Under the pieces are notes generated by a model. The model was not told the DNA's origin. It searched no databases and was given only the letters and a program-made list of their open reading frames with translations. A stretch of 64,000 bases of DNA from Shewanella japonica (GTDB taxonomy: Bacteria; Pseudomonadota; Gammaproteobacteria; Enterobacterales; Shewanellaceae). Where the stretch lies: NCBI RefSeq assembly GCF_002075795.1, contig NZ_CP020472.1, positions 2,091,001 through 2,155,000 of the forward strand, in the 5' to 3' direction. Shown one piece after another: positions 54,079-62,992 of this stretch. A program made the translations under genes and the position numbers. Positions within the stretch are counted from its first letter, which is position 1; each line of letters begins with the position of its first letter.

Positions 54079-56193
54079 ATGCGAAAACTCACTTTGGCTG
54101 CGTCGATTGCCACTTTATTTGTCGGTTTTTCGGCTTGGGCAATTTCACCCACTATTCAAATCAACGAGTTACCCAAACTTGAGCAAGAGCCTCAACATAA
54201 GGTTGCGAGTAAAAGAGTAACGAATTTATTTACCCGTTCTCATTACCATCGCTTTGAACTTGATGATGCTTTTTCTAAGCTCATTTATGACCGTTATCTG
54301 CAACAGTTAGATTTCAGACGTAATGTGCTTACCCAAGCTGATGTTGATAGCTTCAAGCAGTATCAAACTCAGTTTGACGATATGGTCAAAACGGGCAATA
54401 TCGCTCCTGCCTTTGATATGTTCTCTTTATTGCAAAAACGTCGCTATGAACGTTTTGCCTATGCGTTAACTTTACTTGATAAAGAATTCGACTTTACCGA
54501 AGCTGGTGATGCTTATGAGTTCGATCGTGAAGAAGCTGCTTGGCCAAAAGATGAAGCTGAACTTAATGAGCTTTGGCGTCAGCGTGTTAAATACGATGCA
54601 TTGAATCTTAAACTTGCTGGTAAAGACTGGGAAGAAACAGTCGAAGTGCTCGGTAAGCGTTATAACAATGCTATCAAGCGTCTGAGCCAAACTCACAGTG
54701 AAGATGTATTCCAAGGTGTGATGAACGCGTTTGCGCGTACAGTAGAACCTCATACAAGTTATTTATCTCCTCGTAATGCTGAACGTTTCCAAATGGAAAT
54801 GAACCTAAGCCTTGAAGGCATTGGTGCTGTGTTACAGATGGATGACGATTACACTGTCATTAAAAGTCTTGTTGCTGGTGGCCCTGCGGCCAGTAGTGAA
54901 AAACTATCACCTGAAGATAAAATCATTGGTGTAGGCCAAAAAGACGGTGAAATTGTTGATGTTATCGGCTGGCGATTAGATGATGTAGTTGAATTAATCA
55001 AAGGGCCAAAAGGCAGTGAGGTTAATTTACAAATACTACCTAAAAAAGGTGGCGCTAATGCGAAAACTTTCGAAGTAACTATCATTCGAGATAAAATTCG
55101 CTTAGAAGACCGAGCTGCAACATCTAAAGTGGTTGAACCAACAGAAGGTGAATATGCCAACCGTAAGGTCGGGGTTATTCAAATTCCTGGTTTCTACATG
55201 AACTTATCTGTAGATGTAGAAAAAGAAATTGCCAAACTGAAAGAAGATAACGTCGAAGGCATTATTATCGATTTACGTGGCAATGGCGGCGGTGCGTTAA
55301 CCGAGGCTACTTTGCTTACCGGATTATTCATCGATATGGGCCCAGTGGTTCAAATTCGTGATGCCAATGGCCGCGTAACTCAAAATCGTGATAACGACGG
55401 TAAGAGTGCTTACAACGGTCCACTAACAGTAATGGTCGATCGCTATAGCGCTTCAGCTTCAGAAATTTTTGCTGCAGCACTGCAAGATTACGACCGTGCA
55501 CTCATTGTTGGTGAAGCAAGTTTTGGTAAAGGTACTGTGCAACAACACAAGAGCCTTGGCCGCATTTACGATATGTATGAAAAACCAATTGGTCATGTTC
55601 AATACACTATCGCAAAGTTCTATCGTATTAATGGTGGCAGTACTCAGCTTAAAGGTGTAACTCCTGACATTAAATTCCCAAGTGCCTTAGAGCCGGGTGA
55701 ATATGGTGAATCTGAAGAGAAAAACGCCTTACCTTGGGATAAAGTGCCAGTTGCGCAATACGGAACACTAGGCAATATCTATCCTGAGCTGATTACCAAG
55801 CTTGATACTAAGCATCAGCAACGTATTAAAACGGATGTCGAATTCGGTTATATTTTTGATGATATAGCAGAATTTAAAAAGCATCATAACGATAAGACGA
55901 TTTCATTAGTTGAAAGTGAGCGTATTGCATCACGTGAAGAAGACGAAAAACGTATTCTAGATCGTACCAATGAGCGTCGTGTTAAGAATGGACTCGAGCC
56001 TCTTGCATCTTTAGATGATGAAGATGAAGAGTCAGCTGAGACTGAAACAACTGAAGTTGCAGAAAGCGAAGCCGCTGAAAGTGAAACAGACGCGTCAGAT
56101 GAAGATGAATTAGAAGTGCCAGATGCGTTCTTAGAAGAAACAGCATTAATCACTTTAGATATGGTTGATGCTAAAAAACTAGCTGCGAAGTAA
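54079..56193 (+). CDS. prc: Tail-specific carboxy-terminal protease Prc
   Basis: A 704-residue periplasmic protease (also called Tsp). A signal peptide covers residues 1-21 (LTLAASIATLFVGFSAWA), and a PDZ domain lies at about 240-330. The Ser-Lys active site is the Ser of YSASASEIF (about 457-461) with Lys in GEASFGKGTVQ (about 484). It cleaves penicillin-binding protein 3, MepS and misfolded proteins. The start could be one of two TTG codons just before the ATG. About 45 residues of Asp/Glu/Ser/Thr-rich sequence near the C-terminus (about 645-690) are unusual beside E. coli Prc. It is followed by a strong terminator. Confidence 0.95.
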   Translation: MRKLTLAASIATLFVGFSAWAISPTIQINELPKLEQEPQHKVASKRVTNLFTRSHYHRFELDDAFSKLIYDRYLQQLDFRRNVLTQADVDSFKQYQTQFDDMVKTGNIAPAFDMFSLLQKRRYERFAYALTLLDKEFDFTEAGDAYEFDREEAAWPKDEAELNELWRQRVKYDALNLKLAGKDWEETVEVLGKRYNNAIKRLSQTHSEDVFQGVMNAFARTVEPHTSYLSPRNAERFQMEMNLSLEGIGAVLQMDDDYTVIKSLVAGGPAASSEKLSPEDKIIGVGQKDGEIVDVIGWRLDDVVELIKGPKGSEVNLQILPKKGGANAKTFEVTIIRDKIRLEDRAATSKVVEPTEGEYANRKVGVIQIPGFYMNLSVDVEKEIAKLKEDNVEGIIIDLRGNGGGALTEATLLTGLFIDMGPVVQIRDANGRVTQNRDNDGKSAYNGPLTVMVDRYSASASEIFAAALQDYDRALIVGEASFGKGTVQQHKSLGRIYDMYEKPIGHVQYTIAKFYRINGGSTQLKGVTPDIKFPSALEPGEYGESEEKNALPWDKVPVAQYGTLGNIYPELITKLDTKHQQRIKTDVEFGYIFDDIAEFKKHHNDKTISLVESERIASREEDEKRILDRTNERRVKNGLEPLASLDDEDEESAETETTEVAESEAAESETDASDEDELEVPDAFLEETALITLDMVDAKKLAAK

Positions 56194-56208
56194 TCATTAT
56201 TTCGCCAG

Positions 56209-56237
56209 AAAAAAACGCGCTTTAAGCGCGTTTTTTA
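56209..56237 (+). terminator. Terminator after prc
   Basis: AAAACGCGC / GCGCGTTTT around a four-base TTTA loop; a T6 tail follows. Confidence 0.94.
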
Positions 56238-56287
56238 TTAAGTAAAATTTATCGCATAATTTGCTAAGTGTTATTCAAGGATTATTT

Positions 56288-58843
56288 ATGACTCAAGCTC
56301 AAGCAAAACACCTAAAAGATTACCAAGCACCCGCTTATACCATTAGCCATATTGATTTAAATTTCGATTTAAAGGGCAATGAAACCACAGTTGTAGCCAC
56401 CAGTAAGGTGCAACGTGTTGGTCAACATACCGAAAATTTAATCTTGGTTGGTGAGCAAATAAATTTACAGTCTGTTTTGATAAACGGTGACAAAGCTCAA
56501 TATCAAGAAGCAAATAACGAATTAGTGATTCAAACGAACCTTGATGACTTTGAATTAACCCTAGTGACCTTACAAGATCCTGAGGCTAATTCTAGCCTAG
56601 AGGGCTTGTATATGTCAGATGGCGCATACTGCACCCAGTGTGAAGCCGAAGGTTTCAGAAGAATTACTTATTTCTTAGACCGTCCAGATGTCCTTGCTAT
56701 TTATACTGTGAGAGTTGAAGCGGACAAAACTGCATTTCCTTTCTTATTAAGTAACGGCAACCTTGTCGAGAAGGGGGAAACAACTGCAGGCCGTCATTAT
56801 GTCCGCTGGGAAGATCCATTTCCAAAACCAAGCTACCTTTTTGCGCTAGTCGCGGGTGATTTTGACTTATTAGAAGATAAGTTTGTTACTCGTAGCGGCC
56901 GCGAAGTCAAGTTACAGGTGTTTGTCGATAAAGGTAATTTACACAAAGCTAATCATGCAATGGTATCACTGCAAAAGTCGATGGCATGGGATGAAAACCG
57001 TTTTGATTTAGAATATGACTTAGACATCTACATGATTGTTGCTGTTGACTTTTTCAACATGGGCGCCATGGAAAATAAAGGCTTGAATGTCTTTAACACC
57101 AAATATGTATTAGCTGACACAGCAAGTGCTACCGATGAAGATTATCATGGTATCGAGTCTGTCGTGGGTCATGAGTATTTCCATAACTGGACGGGTAACC
57201 GTGTCACGTGTCGTGATTGGTTCCAACTAAGCTTGAAAGAAGGCTTAACTGTATTTAGAGATCAAGAGTTTAGCTCTGATTTAGGTTCCCGTGCTGTTAA
57301 TCGTATTCAAGCAATCCGCGTTATGAAAAATCAGCAGTTTGCTGAAGATGCAGGCCCAATGTCGCATCCAATTCGTCCAGAATCAGTCATTGAGATGAAT
57401 AACTTTTACACCGTGACTGTTTACAACAAAGGTGCTGAAGTCATTCGCATGATGCACACCATTTTAGGTGAGAAAAATTTCCAATTAGGCATGAAGTGCT
57501 ATTTCGAACGTCACGATGGACAAGCTGTGACTTGCGATGACTTTGTTAATGCAATGGAATCAGCGAGTGGTATCGATTTAGGTTTATTTAGAAATTGGTA
57601 CAGCCAAGCAGGTACCCCCGTTGTTAGCGTGACAGACAGCTTTGATGCCGATAAAAAGCAATATCAGTTAACAGTTAAACAATCAGTGCAATCACAAGGC
57701 GAGAAAGGCAAATTGTTGCATATACCTTTCAGCGTAGAATTATTAGATGCCGAAGGTCAGTCGATAAATAATCAAGTGTTGGCAGTCAAGCAAACTGAGC
57801 AAACCTTCACCTTTGACGGTATTGAGTCAATGCCAGTGCCTTCATTACTGCAAGATTTTTCAGCGCCAGTGCGTCTAGATTATGAATTTAATGTCGATCA
57901 ATTAGTGCACTTAACTCGATTTGCAACCAGTGAAGTCGCTCGTTGGGAAGCATCTGTTGGTTTATTCAGCCAAGCGGTTTGGCAAAATGTGGAGAGCCTT
58001 TCAGCAAAAGAATCAATGCATCTTGACCCAAGAGTTATTGAAGCGGTTCGAGGCGTAATTTTAGATGAGAATATCGATAAAGCGCTAGTTGCTGAAATAC
58101 TTGCTTTCCCAACAGCTGCGGCGCTTATTGAACAAGTTGATACGGTAAACTTAGATGCTTTACAAGCTGCTAGAGAGTTTGTTGTAGATGAGCTTGCTGA
58201 AGCCTGTTTAGATGAGTTAGTCACTCGCTATCGTTCATTAATTACTGAAGATAACCCTGCAGCACGTGCATTTAAAAACATCTGTTTAGTCTTGTTGTCT
58301 CGAGTGTCTTCTGAATATGAACAGTTAGTGACTGAACAATATAAAGCAGCAGCCAATATGACCGATAGCTTAGCAGCACTTAAAGCCGCTGTTTCTGGTC
58401 AATTAAGCTGCAAAGATGCATTAATGCAAGATTTCGAACAAAAATGGTTATCGACTCCGTTAGTGATGGATAAGTGGTTTAGCTTACAAGCATCTCAAAA
58501 TACACCAGAGGTACTCGAGGTTATCAAATCACTGACCAAGCATGAAAGCTTTAGTTTTAATAACCCAAATCGTGTTCGTTCTTTGATTGGTTTCTTTGTG
58601 GCGGCAAACACTTACCAATTCCATGAGGCAAATGGCTCTGGGTATGAGTATTTGACTGATATTTTAATTAAGTTAAATGAGCTGAATCCACAAACGGCAG
58701 CAAGAATGATAACGCCACTGATTCAATTCAGTAAGTTTGATCTCGAACGTCAGCAAAAAATGAAACAGTGCTTACTTCGCTTAAAAGGCTTACCTAATTT
58801 ATCAAAAGATTTATTTGAAAAAGTTGAAAAAGCCCTCGCTTAA
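56288..58843 (+). CDS. pepN: Aminopeptidase N
   Basis: An 851-residue M1 zinc aminopeptidase. The exopeptidase motif GAMENKGLN is at about 259-267, and the zinc site HEYFH is at 295-299, with the third ligand Glu in LKEGLTVFRDQEF (about 318). Bacterial PepN-type C-terminal helical domains follow. It takes N-terminal residues off peptides in the cytosol. ATG at 56288 (AAGG at 56277-56280) gives MTQAQAKHLKDYQAP; an earlier in-frame start is not supported. Confidence 0.96.
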   Translation: MTQAQAKHLKDYQAPAYTISHIDLNFDLKGNETTVVATSKVQRVGQHTENLILVGEQINLQSVLINGDKAQYQEANNELVIQTNLDDFELTLVTLQDPEANSSLEGLYMSDGAYCTQCEAEGFRRITYFLDRPDVLAIYTVRVEADKTAFPFLLSNGNLVEKGETTAGRHYVRWEDPFPKPSYLFALVAGDFDLLEDKFVTRSGREVKLQVFVDKGNLHKANHAMVSLQKSMAWDENRFDLEYDLDIYMIVAVDFFNMGAMENKGLNVFNTKYVLADTASATDEDYHGIESVVGHEYFHNWTGNRVTCRDWFQLSLKEGLTVFRDQEFSSDLGSRAVNRIQAIRVMKNQQFAEDAGPMSHPIRPESVIEMNNFYTVTVYNKGAEVIRMMHTILGEKNFQLGMKCYFERHDGQAVTCDDFVNAMESASGIDLGLFRNWYSQAGTPVVSVTDSFDADKKQYQLTVKQSVQSQGEKGKLLHIPFSVELLDAEGQSINNQVLAVKQTEQTFTFDGIESMPVPSLLQDFSAPVRLDYEFNVDQLVHLTRFATSEVARWEASVGLFSQAVWQNVESLSAKESMHLDPRVIEAVRGVILDENIDKALVAEILAFPTAAALIEQVDTVNLDALQAAREFVVDELAEACLDELVTRYRSLITEDNPAARAFKNICLVLLSRVSSEYEQLVTEQYKAAANMTDSLAALKAAVSGQLSCKDALMQDFEQKWLSTPLVMDKWFSLQASQNTPEVLEVIKSLTKHESFSFNNPNRVRSLIGFFVAANTYQFHEANGSGYEYLTDILIKLNELNPQTAARMITPLIQFSKFDLERQQKMKQCLLRLKGLPNLSKDLFEKVEKALA

Positions 58844-58853
58844 CCCTTAATAA

Positions 58854-58888
58854 ATTACCACTGATAATGTGATGTTATCAGTGGTAAT
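58854..58888 (+). repeat. Perfect 14-bp inverted repeat after pepN
   Basis: ATTACCACTGATAA, seven bases, TTATCAGTGGTAAT. The stem is strong but no T run follows, so it may be a weak terminator, an mRNA 3' stabiliser or an intercistronic element before the DUF2835 gene. Confidence 0.55.
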
Positions 58889-58983
58889 CTTCATATTAAT
58901 TACTTCAATTACCGAGTGACAATACCTGCCAAATTAATTAGCATTACCTTTCATATCACAGCGCCTAGAGTTTGTTTCTCACC

Positions 58984-59199
58984 ATGCAATTTACTTTTTC
59001 CATGTATATTAGTTTTGAAGACTTCCTTCCTTATTACCGAGGCTATGTAAAAAATGTTGAGGTGAGGGATGTAAGAGGCAAACTATTACACATTAATGGT
59101 AAATATTTCAGACCATTTGTTACCACTTCTGGTATTCAAGGTCAGTTCGTTTTGCAACTGGATGCCTCTGGAAAATTTATTTCTCTAAATAAAATTTAG
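58984..59199 (+). CDS. DUF2835 small protein
   Basis: A 71-residue DUF2835-type protein (SFEDFLPYYRGYVKNVEV, then HINGKYFRPFVTTSGIQGQF). The family is small, cytosolic and of unknown function, and is commonly found after pepN. ATG at 58984 is preferred over an in-frame TTG 12 bases earlier; there is no clear ribosome-binding site. Confidence 0.78.
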   Translation: MQFTFSMYISFEDFLPYYRGYVKNVEVRDVRGKLLHINGKYFRPFVTTSGIQGQFVLQLDASGKFISLNKI

Positions 59200-59514
59200 A
59201 GTAAATACTTCAAACGTTCAATTGATTTTAAAAAAGTAAATTAGCTAAGTCTTGTTTCAATTAACTTTATGATTTTATTTGTTATTTATTAACTAATATC
59301 ATCTAGTAGTCAATTCGTGTGATCTAATTCAAATAAAGTTCAGTTTAATCTCTCAAAAAATCTCCTAACTACACCAATTCGTTAACAAATTTTCTGTTTT
59401 TTGAACTTGCTCAATGATGTTAATTGCTGTAACAATGGTGTTGCCTGCAGGCTAACAAAATGTTGGTTCAAATCCTATAACAACGAATCCGGCAGGTTAC
59501 GGAGAGAAGCAAAA
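59200..59514 (+). promoter_or_regulatory. 315-base leader region of the DUF1302 operon
   Basis: No protein gene is seen. The first 190 bases are very AT-rich and should hold the promoter, but no clear -35/-10 pair stands out. The last 100 bases contain the palindrome GCCTGCAGGC (59443-59452) and the tRNA T-arm-like string GGTTCAAATCC (59465-59475). The RBS GGAGAG is at 59501-59506. Confidence 0.45.
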
Positions 59515-61566
59515 ATGAATATTGTTAAAAGACGCTTTAACAAGTCGGCACTCGCTTTGGGGGTGATGTCGGCATTGACTTTAGGGATGAGCAGTAGCGC
59601 TAGTGCTGTTTCATTTGATTGGGGTGAAGTACGAGGCACTTTCGATTCTACTTGGACAGTCGGGGCTAGCTGGCGTGTGTCTGAGCGTGATTGGGAAGGG
59701 CAAATCGGTAAAGTTAACCAGCCACAATTTGATTGGTCTGGTTATTCTGCTTTTGGTGCGCCTTTTGGGCAAACACCAAAGTACACCACTTCTCAAATCT
59801 GGAGCCAACCAGGCTCATATTCAAGTAACAATGACTTAAGTAATCTACTTTATTCTCAAGGTGATACCACCTCAGAAATTTTTAAAGGCTTACACGAGTT
59901 ATCGTTGGAATACAAAAATTATGGTTTATTCGTTCGTGGAATGTATTTTTACGATCGTAAATTAAACGATGGTGATTATGATTTTAACGATCCTCTTACT
60001 GGTAACGAATTTGATCCGTGTGAAGATGACCGCGCATCAGAAGTTCAGTGTAAAGATGTTCGCTTATTAGATGCCTTTGTTTACGCTAACTGGGACTTTA
60101 ATGATGGCCAAAACCCATTATCTGTTCGTGTTGGTAACCAAGTGGTTTCTTGGGGCGAAAGTACTCTAATTCCTCATGGCATTGGTGTTATTAATGCTGT
60201 GGATTTAAACATTTTGAATGCACCAGGTGCAGAGCTTAAAGAAGCGTTCCGTCCACAAGGTATGGTGTGGGCTTCTTTGGGTATTACAGATAATTTATCG
60301 GTTGAAGCTTATTACCAATATGACTGGGAGCCAATTTGGGTACCTACACCTGGTTCTAACTTCGCAACCAATGATTTTGCCGGTTTTGGTGGTTATGCCC
60401 AAAATGCTCAATTAGGTTTTAATGCCAACCCAGACATTAATATGGAATTTTTAATGTCTGAGTATTCTGCTTTATACGGCGCTGCAGCTGCTGCTAACTT
60501 CGACCCAGCTTATGCCGCTTATATGGTGCCATATGCGACTAAGGTTGCATTAGTACAAGATGAAGCCAAGCCAAGTGATGATGGTCAATATGGTATCAAG
60601 TTAGGTTATTACGCGCCAAGTTTAGGTGAAACTGAATTTGGTCTGTATTACATGAATTACCATAGCCGTCGTCCTTTAATTAGTGGTACTGCTTCTAACT
60701 TTACTTCTGAAGCGGTTGCTCGTGATTATGGACGTTTAGCTGCAAGTGGCGGTGAAATTGACCGTGAATTGCTGTTAAGTATGGAAACCTTCACTAAAGC
60801 GCAAATTGTTTATCCTGAAGATATTCAACTTTATGGTTTCAGCTTTAACACTTTAGTGGGTGATACTTCGGTTGCGGGTGAAATTGCTCACCGTGTTGAT
60901 GAGCCATTACAAATTGATGACGTAGAGTTATTGTTTGCTGGTATGCCTCAACAATTGGCTGAAGCGGGTCTTCGTCCTGACTTAGATGGTATCTCACAAA
61001 TTGAAGGTGTTAAACCTGGTGAGTCAATTGATGGCTTCATTTTATCTGATACAACTCAAGCTCAAGCAACATTTACTCATTTATTCGGACCTACATTAGG
61101 TACGGATAACCTGACGATGCTTGCTGAAATTGGTGGTGTGTGGATCCATGACATGCCTGGCTTTGATGAGCTTCGCCTAAATGGTCCTGGTACCGCTCGT
61201 TCTGGTGGTAATCCTGATATGCCAGGTATTATCGAAGCTCTGCATGATGGTCCTGAAACCAATCCATTCCCAACTGATTTTGCTTGGGGTTATCGCTTAG
61301 TGGCTAAAGCCGACTACAATAATATCTTCGCAGGTGTAAATATGTCACCACGTGTGATTTTCTCACATGATGTTGACGGTATTACACCAGATCCAATGTT
61401 CTTATTTACTGAAGGTCGTAAGTCTGTCGCTGTCGGTGTTAACTTTGATTACCGCAGTCGTTGGGGCGCTGATATTTCTTACAACAGCTTCTTTGGTGGT
61501 GTAGGAACAACTAATGCAATGACTGACCGAGATTATGTCTCGTTTAACGTCAAGTATTCTATCTAG
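59515..61566 (+). CDS. DUF1302 outer-membrane-type protein
   Basis: A 683-residue exported protein. The signal peptide is residues 1-31 (ALALGVMSALTLGMSSSASA-V). The mature part starts SFDWGEVRGTFDSTWTVGASWR, the DUF1302 N-terminal signature. It is rich in alternating polar/aromatic strands and ends in VSFNVKYSI, fitting an outer-membrane beta-barrel. ATG at 59515 follows GGAGAGAAG; the frame opens further upstream without signal-peptide logic. DUF1302 proteins have no settled function. Here it heads an operon with DUF1329 and YCF48 genes, pointing to envelope export or lipid handling (inference). Confidence 0.88.
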   Translation: MNIVKRRFNKSALALGVMSALTLGMSSSASAVSFDWGEVRGTFDSTWTVGASWRVSERDWEGQIGKVNQPQFDWSGYSAFGAPFGQTPKYTTSQIWSQPGSYSSNNDLSNLLYSQGDTTSEIFKGLHELSLEYKNYGLFVRGMYFYDRKLNDGDYDFNDPLTGNEFDPCEDDRASEVQCKDVRLLDAFVYANWDFNDGQNPLSVRVGNQVVSWGESTLIPHGIGVINAVDLNILNAPGAELKEAFRPQGMVWASLGITDNLSVEAYYQYDWEPIWVPTPGSNFATNDFAGFGGYAQNAQLGFNANPDINMEFLMSEYSALYGAAAAANFDPAYAAYMVPYATKVALVQDEAKPSDDGQYGIKLGYYAPSLGETEFGLYYMNYHSRRPLISGTASNFTSEAVARDYGRLAASGGEIDRELLLSMETFTKAQIVYPEDIQLYGFSFNTLVGDTSVAGEIAHRVDEPLQIDDVELLFAGMPQQLAEAGLRPDLDGISQIEGVKPGESIDGFILSDTTQAQATFTHLFGPTLGTDNLTMLAEIGGVWIHDMPGFDELRLNGPGTARSGGNPDMPGIIEALHDGPETNPFPTDFAWGYRLVAKADYNNIFAGVNMSPRVIFSHDVDGITPDPMFLFTEGRKSVAVGVNFDYRSRWGADISYNSFFGGVGTTNAMTDRDYVSFNVKYSI

Positions 61567-61579
61567 AAGGACAATAATA

Positions 61580-62944
61580 ATGAAGAAACTGACGATATTA
61601 TCGGCTGCAGTAATCATGGCGTTTAGCGCTCCTGCAGCGATGGCGAAAGTATCTGAAGCTGAAGCAGCGAAATTGGGTAATGAGCTTACTCCAGTGGGTG
61701 CTGTTAAAGCAGGTAATGCTGATGGTTCTATCCCTGCTTGGGATAACGGCATTACTTCTCCAGTTGCTGGATATGAAAAAGGAATGCATCATCCAGATCC
61801 TTTTCCTTCAGATAAAATTTTATTCACCATTACTAATGCAAATAAAGCGCAATATGCTGAATTTTTAACGCCGGGCCAAAACAAGCTTTTTGAACTGTAT
61901 CCAGATACATACAAAATGAATGTTTACGAGACTCGCCGTACAGCCTCGCTGCCTCAGTATGTTTATGATGCAACTAAGGCTAATGCATTAAATGCTGAAC
62001 TTGTAGCAAATGGTAATGGTGTAAGTGGTGCGTCGATCAGTGTACCGTTTCCAATTCCAAATAACGGGTTAGAGGTCATTTGGAACCATATTCTTCGCTA
62101 TCGTGGTGTCGATATTAAAACTGCACGTAGCCAAGCGGCTCCAACAGCAAGTGGTTCGTACACATTGATTGAAACTGCTGAAGAAATTCGTTTCAGTTAT
62201 AGCCGTCCAGAAGTGACGTTAGATCAATTAAAAGAGTCGAACACCTTGTTCTTCTTCAAGCAAGTTGTACGTCAACCTGCGCGTCTAGCGGGTACGGCAC
62301 TACTTGTAAAAGAAACGATGGATCAAGAAGCGCTTCCACGTCAGGCTTGGACCTATAACACAGGACAACGTCGTGTACGTAAAGCACCAAACGTTGCCTT
62401 TGATACTCCAGGTACTGTTTCAGATGGTTTAAGAACCACTGATGACTTTGATATGTTTAACGGTTCTCCAGTGCGTTATAACTGGGAATTAGTCGGCAAG
62501 AAAGAGCTTTATATCCCATATAATGATTACAAGCTTCACTCTGACGCACTTGAATACGATCAAATCTTAACACCTGGCCATATTAATCCAGAGTTTGCTC
62601 GTTGGGAAAAACACCGTGTATGGGAAGTTAAAGCAACCCTTAAAGATGGTATGCGCCATATCTATAAAACACGTGTTTTCTACATCGATGAAGATTCTTG
62701 GCAGGTTTCACTAACGGATATGTACGATAACCGTGATGAGTTATACCGTGTAGGTACTGCGCACTCGATTAACTACTATGAAGTTCCGACCCATTGGAGC
62801 ACGTTAGAAATCTTCCATGATTTACAATCTCGTCGTTACTTAGCGATGGGGTTAGACAACGAAGGGCGCATGTATGATTTTGATGCAAACCTTTCTGAAG
62901 CTAACTTCACGCCTGATGCGCTTCGCCGTGCAGGTATTCGTTAA
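61580..62944 (+). CDS. DUF1329 periplasmic protein (LolB/outer-membrane lipoprotein-sorting-like)
   Basis: A 454-residue exported protein. The signal peptide is residues 1-22 (ILSAAVIMAFSAPAAMA-K), and the mature N-terminus KVSEAEAAKLGNELTPVGA (22-40) is the DUF1329 hallmark. The rest includes YRGVDIKTARSQ and RRYLAMGLDNEGR. The family is thought to share a Lol-like half-barrel lipid-binding fold, which suits moving hydrophobic cargo across the periplasm. It starts 14 bases after the DUF1302 gene with AAGGACAA as ribosome-binding site. A frame extending upstream overlaps the previous gene and is rejected. Confidence 0.9.
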   Translation: MKKLTILSAAVIMAFSAPAAMAKVSEAEAAKLGNELTPVGAVKAGNADGSIPAWDNGITSPVAGYEKGMHHPDPFPSDKILFTITNANKAQYAEFLTPGQNKLFELYPDTYKMNVYETRRTASLPQYVYDATKANALNAELVANGNGVSGASISVPFPIPNNGLEVIWNHILRYRGVDIKTARSQAAPTASGSYTLIETAEEIRFSYSRPEVTLDQLKESNTLFFFKQVVRQPARLAGTALLVKETMDQEALPRQAWTYNTGQRRVRKAPNVAFDTPGTVSDGLRTTDDFDMFNGSPVRYNWELVGKKELYIPYNDYKLHSDALEYDQILTPGHINPEFARWEKHRVWEVKATLKDGMRHIYKTRVFYIDEDSWQVSLTDMYDNRDELYRVGTAHSINYYEVPTHWSTLEIFHDLQSRRYLAMGLDNEGRMYDFDANLSEANFTPDALRRAGIR

Positions 62945-62951
62945 GACCAAA

Positions 62952-62972
62952 TAGGGGCGCAATGCGCCCCTA
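62952..62972 (+). repeat. GC-rich hairpin between DUF1329 and YCF48 genes
   Basis: TAGGGGCGC AAT GCGCCCCTA, a perfect nine-base-pair stem with a three-base loop. The T run is weak, so it may be an intra-operon mRNA processing or partial termination site rather than an operon end. Confidence 0.6.
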
Positions 62973-62992
62973 CAATTTCTAAGGAAGTTTGT

